Origin: Deuterostichococcus epilithicus
Taxonomy: Eukaryota; Chlorophyta; Trebouxiophyceae; Prasiolales; Stichococcaceae
DNA: 64,000 nucleotides
NCBI GenBank assembly: GCA_033439295.1
Contig: JAVTLE010000016.1
Location: 1,984,001-2,048,000, forward strand
Direction of reading: 5' to 3'
Positions within the stretch are counted from its first letter, which is position 1; each line of letters opens with the position of its first letter. A model generated the notes under the pieces. The model did no database searches, had not been told where the DNA came from, and saw only the letters and a program-made list of their open reading frames with translations. The position numbers and the translations under genes were made by a program. Shown here piece after piece: positions 9,801-19,191 of the stretch.

Positions 9801-12800
9801 TACTCGAGAGCAGAGCAGAGCAGAGCAGTAAGAAGAGCACCATGCGACTCAAAACGACATCGATGCGGCGACGCTGGAACGGCGAGCGGGGCGGTCGCGC
9901 AGCAAGCGGAGATGCGGGCTCACTGGCGGCGGGGTGGCGAGCGATGCCGGGGTTGCAGGCACCACAGCTTGTGCTAGTGCAAGGCGCCGATGGTTGACGA
10001 CTGGTTGCATACCATCTCCCTAAACCCTAATTCATATCCGCACAGGACGCGGAGATGGTGGCGTTGCTGCTGGCCATGAAGGGCGCCATGGACTCGGTGC
10101 TGGCAGAGTCCTTCCAGCGGGACGAGGCCTTCGGCAACACGCTCAAGGAGGCCTTCGAGCAGTTCATCAACCAGCGGCAGAACAAGTGCGCTGCGCCGCC
10201 CCAAGTATGCTCTCGTGCCGTGCCTGGCAGTGGCCGGCGTGTGCACGGGCATGCATGTTCGCTACAGGATGGCTTGTCGCGAGTGCAGTCCCGCTGACCT
10301 CCCGTGGGCCTCTGGACATGGCACAGCGGAATGGTGCTCATGGCTCATGCAGCTGGAACGAAACCAGTCCAGGACCAATTGAGACTAAAGGAGCAATGCA
10401 GACGGCTGCCGGACGGTCGGTGCTCGGAAGCCCTTCCACAGACGTCCGTGCTGGTGCGCTGCGCAGGCCGGCAGAGCTCATAGCGAAGTACATAGACGGG
10501 GAGCTGCGAGCGGGCAAGAAGGGGCAGACAGAGGAGGAGCTGGAGACGACACTCGACAAGACCCTCATTCTGTTCCGCTACATCTCGGTGCGCCGTGCTG
10601 CCCAGTGTGTTTCGCCTTTTCTTGACCAAACTCTGCATATGCCATCACATGCTGGCGTACCCCGCTCCCTCAACGGGTATGTCGCACTCGATAGCTGTCA
10701 GCAGCTGCTGTTGTGAAGGGCTAAAGGGCTCTCACTAGAAGTGTTCCTTGATCCCTGCTCGTGACACCAGGTGCAAGCAGCAGCCATCCACAAGTGCAAC
10801 ACAGGCATTGACACCCTGCTGCGCCGCCGCCAGGCTCAGCCGCCGACCAATTCCCAGCCACATCAGCGCAGGGCCTGCCTGAGGCCTCCTGCTTGAAGGA
10901 TCAGGCCACGCGGCCGCTGCCGAGGCAGCTTCCTGACAGGCCAGAAAGAAGTCGTTCAACAACACCGGCGTCAGCGCTATCCGCTGTCCTTTTTCTTCTT
11001 CCCACACCTCAGCAGTTGTCCCCCATCTCCGCAGGGCAAGGACGTGTTCGAGGCCTTCTACAAGAAGGACCTGGCCAAGCGGCTGCTGCTCGGGCGCTCC
11101 GCCAGCAGCGATGCGGAAAAGGCGATGATCGGGAAGCTCAAGGCGGAGTGCGGCGCGCAGTTCACGAGCAAGCTGGAGGGCATGTTCAAGGACACCGACC
11201 TGTCCCGCGACATCATGGCCAGCTTCCGCTCCTCGGTGTGTATTCTTTCTCCCACATGCTTCCATGTCCACATCTGCTCCTGGTAGGCAGCGCTGGTATT
11301 CCCACAGGATCAGGGGGTTTTGGCCGGCGCAGGCGCGCCCGGCGCACTGCCATGGCCCGTCGGAGGTCGGCTTGCCAGCTGCGAGAGGCTGGTGTAGGAC
11401 CACGCCCGCAGAGCGCGGCACGCATCTGCTTGCTGCTTGGGAACACCCAGTCAAGCACTGAGTGGATGCGCTGCATTCCCAGCACACGTGCGCTTGCGGC
11501 TGACTCTGGTCCTGCATGTCCCCGCAGAGCGCGGTGCAGGCGCGCATCCCTGCGGGCATCGACATGAACGTCAACATCCTGACGTCGGGCTACTGGCCCA
11601 CCTACCCGGTGGTCGACGCGCAGCTGCCTGCTGAGCTCAACGAGTACCAGCAGGTGCGCCTGCCATCTGCCTACTGAACTCCTCCAGCCTGGGAGTTTGA
11701 CCCGAGACGGCGCAGGGTTGCCGAGCTCAGCGGGTACCGGCAGGTGCGCCCGCGCGCCAGCAGGAAGGCGGTGGTGCAGTTCTAGTGGCCGACAACGGTC
11801 GATCGCAATGCAGGGAAATTCATAACCCGATGTTGAAACCAGAGCATCGATGTAAAGTGAGGTTCTGGCTGATCTCATTTTGCATGCCACCAGGAGCACG
11901 CCGGCAGGCAGGCAGGCAGGCAAGCGTGCTCACGGCACATCGTGGCATGCTTGCCTCTAGGGTGGTGCATCGTGCGTCACCACCTCGCATCCTGCTCCCC
12001 CCGCAGGTGTTCAAGGACTTCTACCTGAGCAAGCACAGCGGGCGGAGGCTGGTGTGGCACAACTCGCTGGGCACCTGCATGCTCAAGGCCAAGTTCGACA
12101 AGGGTACCAAGGAGCTGTCTGTGTCCCTCTTCCAGGTTCGCAGCTGCCACGACACCAATCTCAATCGCACACCAGCAAGAATAGCAATGCTCGTGCTTGG
12201 TTATCCGCGTGCGCTGCACCTGCAAGGACTGCATGTGCGAAACCGGGCACAAGGCATGTGCTGGGACATGCAAGGCGTGCTGTGCTGCAGCTTCTGCCTT
12301 TCATTGGGTCGTCGGCCAGGTCCGGCGAACCTCAGTCCTGGCACAGTCACGAGCTGAGGTGTCGTGTGACGGCATGCACAGACGGCAGTGCTCATGCTGT
12401 TCAACGACGCCGACACGCTGGCCTTCGCCGACATCAAGGCGGCGACGGGCGTCGAGGACCGGGAGCTGCGGCGCACGCTGCAGTCCCTCGCCTGCGGCAA
12501 GGTGGGCAGCCACTCCCTTCCGGTCAATCACCTCATGCAAGACCAAGAAATGTAGACAACTAATGCCAACACCCGCAGCATAAGGCCGCCTCTGGTCTGA
12601 TCCCAGGACGATGTGCGCTTCAGGCTGCACCAGCCGGGCGTCCTTGCGCAGCGTGCAGACGCCCTCCGCCACAGGCGCCAGACTGCTGCATACCCACACT
12701 GAGGCTGCCGCACCTGACCAGTATGACCTGCACCCTGCTCGGCTCTCTGCCCTCTGCCCCCGCCTCGCGTGGGCGCGCAGGTGCCGGCGAAGGGGCTCGC

Positions 12801-14057
12801 TGCCAGGCTGCTTCTGGTATTCTTCGAAGCAGCACCTCTTAGCCTGTGTCCGTCCCGCTGCCATGCAGGTGCCGGCGCTGACGAAGCAGCCCAAGGGCGG
12901 GACGTGGGCAATGCTGTCGTGCTTTTATAGGTCTTGAAGAAAAGATCCGAACCACACAGCTCAAGCAAGGAACGATGCCCAGCGCAGGTGCGGGTGCTGA
13001 CGAAGGAGCCCAAGGGGCGCGACGTGGGCGACGCCGATGCCTTCTCCTTCAACGCCGGCTTCACGGCACAGCTGTACCGCATCAAGATCAACAGCATCCA
13101 GGTACTCGAATGAAACCCAAAAGTCTCGGTAGCCTTTTCTGAATGGTGCGCCTGGACAGACGCAACGTACCGAGGGGTTGGCCGGTCTGATGCAAACGAA
13201 GGTCTTGATTTTATGAGTGTTTTTTCCCCACACTTAGATGCGGGAGACGGTAGAGGAGAACGTCAAGACCAACGAGCAGGTCCTGCAGGACCGCCAATAC
13301 CAGGTGACGTCTGGCTACCGCCGGCCTGTCTCAGGGTCTTGGGGGCCAGTCCAGGGTGTGCTGGCGTGGCGCTTTAAAACGCATGCAGCAGCCAGCATCC
13401 AGAGAGCATCTGCCCTTCGCAGCGTCCGTATTACATTCTATGGGATTCACTTCAGGCACGGTTCAGCATGCCAACGCCTGCGACTCATCGTCAGCCAGGG
13501 CCGCTGCCTGTGCTGTCGTCTGCACGCCTTGCCCGCCCGTTCTTGCAGTCTGAGCAGACCGCATGCAGCCTGACTGAGCCCCACCGCGGCCTGCCCCCCC
13601 GCGCAGATCGACGCGGCGATCGTGCGTACGATGAAGACGCGCAAGACGCTGAGTCACACACTGCTGGTGAACGAGCTCATGAGCCAGCTCAAGTTCCCGA
13701 TGCGCACCGTGGACCTCAAAAAGCGCATCGAGTCGCTCATCGACCGCGAGTACATGGAGCGCGACCAGCGCGACCCCAGCGTGAGCTTCTTCAATCTCCT
13801 CATATCAGTGAAAGTACTGCCCCCCAGCCCGTTGGCTCCAGGCACCCCGAACCATGGGCTGCCCTCCGTTGCCATGTTGAACTTCCTCGGCAGGCACGGT
13901 CGGGTATCAGTTTGGTGAAACACAGTCGGCGTGGGCAGCTTGCAATCTTTGTGAGTGCTGAGCACAAGCACTGCCAATGCAGGACCTGACAGCTTTTCGA
14001 ATTGCAGCTGCATGACGATGCTCTGCCTGTGCGCAGGTGTACAACTATCTCGCATAG
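6816..14057 (+). CDS. CUL4: Cullin-4, scaffold of CRL4 ubiquitin ligases
   Basis: Cullin-4 bridges DDB1 and the RING protein RBX1 in nuclear CRL4 E3 ligases (DNA repair, replication licensing, light signalling in plants). ATG 6816 gives a short N-terminus ([11 protein letters not shown]) before [17 protein letters not shown], typical of CUL4; the in-frame GTG at 6738 is not preferred. About 16 exons can be followed: [16 protein letters not shown] (7097/7211), [14 protein letters not shown] (7479/7644, a GC-AG intron), [16 protein letters not shown], then exon starts at 7963, about 8333, about 8735, 9588, about 10046, 10467 and about 11037 ([20 protein letters not shown]). Later come [40 protein letters not shown] (12988) and the neddylation region [13 protein letters not shown] (about 13620). 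It ends DPS|VYNYLA with TAG at 14055. It is close to plant CUL4 over its length; the N-terminus is shorter than in Arabidopsis. Confidence 0.93.
7803..7971 (+). repeat. CUL4 intron bounded by a 9-base direct repeat
   Basis: The intron begins with GTGGGCTCC (7803-7811) and the next exon begins with the same nine bases (7963-7971). Only the second copy is coding (V-G-S). The result resembles a duplication that made both splice sites. Confidence 0.6.
9351..9636 (+). repeat. Decayed copies of a CUL4 exon start inside the preceding intron
   Basis: The exon starting at 9588 (acceptor plus GVAGGDA-frame/[11 protein letters not shown]) is copied at 9487-9536. By eye about 40 of 51 positions agree without gaps, and most differences are C/T or A/G changes. 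The start of a third, shorter copy is at 9351-9367. Each copy begins with a potential acceptor CAG, but the 9487 copy has a TAG codon in the CUL4 frame. Confidence 0.65.
10186..10464 (+). repeat. CUL4 intron with an 11-base direct repeat at its two ends
   Basis: GTGCGCTGCGC opens the intron at 10186-10196 and recurs at 10454-10464, immediately before the acceptor AG (10465-10466). The flanking exons join as [16 protein letters not shown], which is the expected CUL4 sequence, so both copies are intronic. Confidence 0.6.
11621..11754 (+). repeat. Decayed copy of a CUL4 exon end (exon 11621-11654; copy 11711-11754)
   Basis: The exon end coding PAELNEYQQ plus its donor GTGCGCC is repeated about 90 bases into the intron with changes, including the same donor-like sequence. 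The copy would read roughly PSSAGTGR or AELSGYRQ depending on frame and is not required. Confidence 0.6.
12869..13035 (+). repeat. Decayed copy of a CUL4 exon start (copy 12869-12918; exon 12988-13035)
   Basis: The exon start [16 protein letters not shown] is preceded 119 bases upstream by a copy reading [13 protein letters not shown], also after a CAG. The copy loses frame after GG. A weaker fragment beginning GTGCCGGCGAAGGGGCTCG lies at about 12780. The real exon matches the cullin family. Confidence 0.7.
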
Positions 14058-14460
14058 CAGAGTGTGCACACGGATGAATGCGCGCGCGTGCAAGTCACTT
14101 GTGAGGAGACTACTTGGGCCGCTGGACATCAACACGGCTATGGAAGTGTTCAAAAGAGCGTCGTCTGTACATGTTTGGAGATATTGTGTGCTGTTGTTAC
14201 AAGAGGCAAGCACAAGGACAGGTACAGATGTTGCCCACAAGCCGAGACGATCATGGACCATGACGTAATTAACACCTACAGACGCGGTTCCAGATTTGGT
14301 TTCGAACATGCAACGTGGTTTCGGCAAAGAATTGCACCCTTGACAGATTGCGTCCCAATACCACCGTCAAACGCCCTTTCACATTCACAACGAATCGTCT
14401 TACAGGGGATGCCCCTTCCCAAGGCCTTTGGCTCACGCAAGCCGCACTCTAAGCTTTGGC
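14058..14460. other. Intergenic between convergent CUL4 and sHSP genes
   Basis: Both genes end here. No coding sequence with family support was seen; the span should hold both 3' untranslated regions. Confidence 0.5.
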
Positions 14461-15950
14461 TCACTCGAATGAAGGCTTGTCATCATCCTCGGCGGCGGTC
14501 GAGATGTCGATCCAGTCGTCGATGGGCACGTCCTCCACCTCAGGCTCGACGGGCTTGACGCGCTTCACGGTGACCGACAGGACGCCATCCTTGAAGCCGG
14601 CGGTGATGCCGCTGAGGTCGGCATCGTCAGGCAGCTGCAGCACAGTACAGTGGGTTCAGCCTCTGATTGAAGAGGCTGCAGGCTCGAATCGGGATGCACC
14701 TGCTGAGAACGGCCCCCGGTTTCGACCAGGAGCCCGTGCGTGAGACTGCTGTCAGTGTGCCTGCTGCACATTCGAGTATGATAACAGGGACGAGGACGAG
14801 TTGCTTCGCGTGCAGGCGCTTGCAGGCGGACGAATAAAACAGCGCACCGTGAAGGAGCGAGTGAAATTGCCAAATCGGCGCTCGCCGCGGCGGCGGCGCC
14901 GCTGCCCCTCGTCCTGCTGCGGCGCGGCGCGGCTGCCGCTAATGGTCAGCTTCCTCTCCTCCTTGTTGGCCTGGACCTGTGGGTGCACAATGTGTGTCAG
15001 TTGTGAGCTGCAATCTGACGTGCATGTGCATTGGTGGAGGAGGGAGCCGATTCTCGGCCAGCCTATATGCTGGTGCAGCATGCTGAAGGTTTCCCATGGT
15101 TCATTGCCGACGGTAGCAGATAAGAAAAAGGCATTTGACTCCAGGGTCGAATGCCGCGAGACAGCAAGGTCAGCTGATGCTTGAACAGGCTTCGAACTGC
15201 AAGGTTGGGAGCAGGCCAAGACGGGCAATGCTTGCCTTGGTGTCCGCTCGTGAGACTCCTGGCAGGTCAGCCAGGAAGGTGTACGTCTCGGCGTCCTCCT
15301 GGATGTCGACAGGGAAGCGCAGTGGTCGCTCCGGCGCATCAGCGGACCAAGTGCCGCCGCTTGACGAGCCCGTCCACTTCTCCAAATCCTGTGCACAGGA
15401 GACGCGGCACTGAGGGGCTTCATTTCAGAGCCAGCACTACCAGGTGGCGCACTGGTCCTTCAAACTTTCTGGTTATTGAGACATGGCGATGACCTGCAAG
15501 TCTGATGCCGTTCCTGCCGGACATGGCAGACAGGACAGCAATGCGCAAGGACAGGCATGGTGCTGAGCATGGACACACAGGCGCAGCAATGCTGCATCTG
15601 CATGAGTGAGGCTCCAACACACAATTTGACGGGCAGGAGGTCCGTGAAGTAGAGCGTGCCTGCATCATTTGCTGCACGTCGGCCGGGGAGACACCCATAC
15701 CGAAGCCGGCGCCAAAGGGACCGAAGGGAGTCGGCCCGCAGAAACCTTGGGGACGGCACGCCTGCTGAAACCGTGGACCGCGCCTCTGCTGCTGTCGAAA
15801 GCGGTTGCCACCATAAAACTGGCCGCTGGCATTGGTGATCACCAGGCGCAGCGGCTGTGCTGCTCGAGAGCCCGACACTGCAGCACTTCGTCGGCCGGCT
15901 GTGACCTGAGACAAAGACGAAGCAGCTCGAGAAGCTAGGACCTGTGCCAT
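14461..15950 (-). CDS. Plastid-type small heat-shock protein (HSP20/alpha-crystallin domain)
   Basis: sHSPs form oligomers that hold unfolding proteins for refolding by HSP70 systems. The ATG at 15950 opens a Ser/Arg/Ala-rich, acid-poor leader (MAQVLASRAASSLSQVTAGR onward, about 40 residues) typical of a chloroplast transit peptide. A Phe/Gly/Pro/Gln-rich segment follows. The alpha-crystallin domain is spread over later exons: RFPVDIQEDAETYTFLADLP (about 15330-15270), VQANKEERKLTISGSR (about 14980-14930), ERRFGNFTRSFTV (about 14885-14850) and LPDDADLSGITAGFKDGVLS followed by VTVKR (14640-14550). The GVL signature of the domain is present. The acidic C-terminus is DDWIDISTAAEDDDKPSFE, stop at 14461. 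It resembles HSP22/HSP21-type plastid sHSPs of green algae; plastid location is inferred from the leader only. Confidence 0.8.
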
Positions 15951-16662
15951 TGCGTAGGCTTGTGAAGTCGGACAGTCGCTCGAGAGCTAGGTTGTCAGGG
16001 GCTTTTGCCTCACGCTCGAGACAGAGCAGATAAGAAAGCTGGTCAGACGATTAGAGAGGTGGATAACAGATTGTGAACGTCCAGGGCCCAATTGGTCGCT
16101 TATGAGTTTGAAGCACAGAAGACAGCACTACGGCTTGCTGTCCCGTGAATGCTGTCCCGTGGATCTCGATGTTTCCGAGACCTTTAAAGCAGGTGCTGGC
16201 ATTTGCTTACGCTGTGACGCTGTCCATCTATGACCGATGATCAGCCATTCACAGGATCTGCAGACGACAAGGGCTGCGGGACCTCAGGCCCTTGATCGAT
16301 GTGAACATGCCGCACGAGTGTGACACCTCATCAGCCTGCAGGTAGTATTTGTGGAGGCTTTGGATGCATTCTGCCCGCCAGCTCCTTCGGGGTGTTCTCC
16401 GTCGTTGCTGGGAACCTAGGACGCTTTGGGGCCATTACCCCCTCCCACCCACCAAGAGTGATTTGCGGCGACTCATATTGTAAGAGGGCTGTTACAGTGA
16501 GTTGGTAGTGTACAATCATGCGACACGCAGTAAGTCAGGCACGTAGACAGATGCACATGAAAGAAAGTCGGCAACTAGCAACACCTAGGTATGTTCTCAT
16601 GCATGCTTTGCGACACCAGAGTTACAGCCGCCGCGCACAGCGAGCCTGTCGCTGCGGCAGGC
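15951..16662. promoter_or_regulatory. sHSP upstream region / PLAC8 gene 3' region
   Basis: This is about 710 bases between two minus-strand genes. It should contain the heat-shock gene promoter. I looked for GAAnnTTC-type heat-shock elements and found only imperfect half-sites, so none is called. Confidence 0.4.
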
Positions 16663-18175
16663 CTACACTTTTGCCGGCTTGAGAGGCTCCGCAGACATGA
16701 CCGGCACCGAGGGCGACTCGGTCATGGCAGCCGCAGAGTAGATGGGCATGCCATCCGCAGGGCCGTGCCACACGCCAGACTGCACGTTGTTGGCAGCCAT
16801 TGTGCGCGCCTCCTGCAGAAGTGCAGTGGTTGTGGACATCAATTGTCTGCTCACTCAGACGCTGCATGCATGGTGTTCCAGACAGGTAACCAGCATGCAT
16901 GCCAGCAACTGCGCCAAGTGCAGGTGATCCTTAAGCTGCAGCACTCGATTAATTTCCAGGAAATATGCCCGCAGGGATTTGAGGCGCACCTGGCACATGG
17001 CGCAGGGCATGCAGCAGAGCCAGGCGACGATGTCCTTGAAGCGCGAGCCTGTCCAAAAAAGAGGAGCACAGGCTGAACAGGCAGAAGCGTGAGAAGTGCA
17101 GCACAGGGCCCCTGCGCAGAGCTCAATGCTCAATGCAAACAACTCTTTACTGAGAGATACAGCGATGAGACAGCAATACTTGGCGCGGACAGCGACGGGC
17201 TCTTGGGGCTGGAATGACAGACAGTCAAGCGGGACAGGCGCCTGGAGGCAAGGGGCCAGGCAGGCGCACCCTCAATGCCGAAGCGCTCGCGCATCGCCGT
17301 GCGCAGGCGGGCGCCGAGGATGATGATGTAGGAGGTGTAGATTATGGTGGCGACGTTGAGCCAGAAGGAGGCGTGCACCAGGCGGTGGCACAGCTCCGAG
17401 TCCACCTTGCCAGCATCGATGGGGCGGCCAAAGGGCTTTGCGGCACGCGCGCGCACATCCGTCATGGACAAGGCGCCTGCAGGGTTGCAAACACGGGATG
17501 AGCCTTGGAAGGTCTGCTGTACGTTTACATCAACATCGGCCAATAGCTCGTGGCATCCCAGCAAGCAGGACCAGAAAGCAATGCTGGCTCATGAGCGAAG
17601 ACACGGAGGTGTCACCGTTGGGTGTGCCGAAGGCGGGGCCGAGGCGGCGGGGACCGCCGTACTGTGACGGCGGCACCTCTGCCAGGCACTCGTTTGCAGA
17701 CAGCGAGATCTGCGACGAGATGGCCATCGAGCTCAGATCCCAGGCGGCGAGCGAGGTGATGGCATCAGGACAGTATGTGCCCCGGGCACAGGGCTGCTGT
17801 CGGCAGGACACTGTGCTATGCGGGCACGGTCCAAGGCTGCAAGCGGCTCACCCAGAAGCTTCGCTGCAGCACGGACAGCACGACTAGCGTGGCGAAGATG
17901 ATGAACGCCCGCAGGGCAGACGAGGAGAAGGCACGGCGGTTGGTGAGCGCGAATGACACCGCCGGGCAGTAGTGGGTCACGAGGCACGTTGACCAGCCCA
18001 GCGCGTCGCAGCTGCCAAAGGGGTTCAGCAGGTGGCCGTGCCAGCTCCGCGGCGGCTGCTCCTGTTGTGCGCCCGCCTCTGCAGCCGCAGACGCTGACAC
18101 CTCCGACAGCAGTGGCGCGTCTGCGGCAGGTGACGGCATCGCCTCGTACCCCTCCTTGGATGCAGACGAAGCCAT
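16663..18175 (-). CDS. PLAC8-family cysteine-rich membrane protein
   Basis: PLAC8 proteins are small Cys-rich, membrane-associated proteins; plant members affect organ size and cadmium or calcium handling. The ATG at 18175 opens an acidic Ala/Ser-rich stretch. The Cys block follows (FGSCDALGWSTCLVTHYCP, matching the family 'C-x-TC-x-CP' pattern), then a hydrophobic segment ALRAFIIFATLVVLSVL (about 17930-17880), an exon with ITSLAAWDLSSMAIS (about 17770-17590), a second hydrophobic segment WLNVATIIYTSYIIILGARL (about 17370-17300) and DIVAWLCCMPCAMCQ (about 17035-16990). The last exon starts EARTMAANN, so the joined text reads CAMCQEARTMAANN, the usual C-terminal PLAC8 motif. Stop at 16663. The inserted middle exon makes it longer than the shortest family members. 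Transport function is unproven. Confidence 0.75.
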
Positions 18176-19191
18176 GATCTCTGCAGCAGCAGAACAGGTG
18201 CAGCAGGGTTGGCGAGGGTCAAGGGACTGGTCAAGCTAAAGTCAGATATTTTCTTGCCAGGCTCTTCACCTGTGACACTTCATGCTGCCTCATCCAGCCG
18301 TAGCAGATCAGAACACGCGCAGCAGCTGGCCAGAGCCACAGGACACAAAGCTCGCCTGGTGTGGACTGCGGGAGGGTCTTGGCAGGTTCGTGAAATCCAC
18401 GACCTACAGGCTGACCACTCGTCCGCCTAACGAGACTCGCCTGCACGTCCTTGTCCAGGCTCTGCACTTCGTTGCTCGGCTTGCACAGCGCGCTGGCTGC
18501 TAACACACGTCCGCTGCACCTAGTTGCAGGCAGCTTCATCGGCTCGCGAGAGGGCTGAAGCTAAACCCTGGTGTCAGATCTAATACTGCCAGGTCGGCTG
18601 TTAGCTGAGGACTCAGTGCTGTCACATGTAGCCGTGGCAGACCAGAAGGAGTGCAGCAGCTGGGCAGAGCCACAAGACACAAGCGCTCGCGTTGCGAGGC
18701 CCTATGGGAGGTGGGCAGGTTTGCAACTCAACATGTATACAGCCTCACAGGGCTAGGCTCTCTGTCAAACGAGAACTCGCCTGCACGTCCTTGTCTGGGC
18801 TCTACACTTCGTTCCTCAGCTTGCACAGCACGCTGGCTGCTGATAGAGAGAGAGAGCTTGCGGGGTGGAATAGTATGAGATCTCCAGGAGATCTCGATGC
18901 AAACGACGTGGGAATCTGCTAATATAATCTACTGAGTTCAGTGTCCCTTGCTGTGACTTGCCGGAACTTGCCAGTATAGACCTCAACAGCGTGGCGCTGC
19001 ATTGCCAGGTCGCATCAGGTCATTGCAAAACGGCTGATCGATCTGAAGCTGCACCTGCACCGTCGTTTATCCGCAAAACTACACAGGACCTGAACTTTTG
19101 TAATCTTGGGCACATCCCGGCACCCTTTCAGCATCAAGCTCACAAGCTTCACACTCATAACTTGCATACTATCTCATTTGTGTTGTAAGCA
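18176..19191. promoter_or_regulatory. Divergent intergenic region, PLAC8 and TMEM62-like genes
   Basis: This is about 1 kb between start codons at 18175 (minus) and 19192 (plus). Most of the left two thirds is a two-copy tandem repeat (separate entry). A short (GA)n run lies near 18846. No other coding sequence was recognised. Confidence 0.5.
18252..18843. repeat. Diverged tandem duplication, two copies about 340 bases apart
   Basis: Copy A (about 18252-18503) and copy B (about 18586-18843) share the same order of blocks: CCAGG-TC near the start; CAGCAGCTGG-CAGAGCCACA (18330 and 18655); CTCGCCTGCACGTCCTTGTC (18438 and 18777); and TCTGCACTTCGTTGCTC-like followed by the GCTGGCTGCT end. Similarity is strongest in the last 70 bases. 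No open frame is conserved between the copies, so it is noncoding. Confidence 0.7.

Noticed and set aside
9806-9832. AGAGC repeats in a CUL4 intron, and GGCA repeats near 11908
   Set aside because: Short simple repeats of a few units; real but without evident meaning.
10019-10032. Telomere-like AACCCTAA near a CUL4 exon
   Set aside because: A single copy only, inside an intron; no array.
15951-16260. Heat-shock elements upstream of the sHSP gene
   Set aside because: Only isolated GAA or TTC half-sites at wrong spacing were found; not enough to call.
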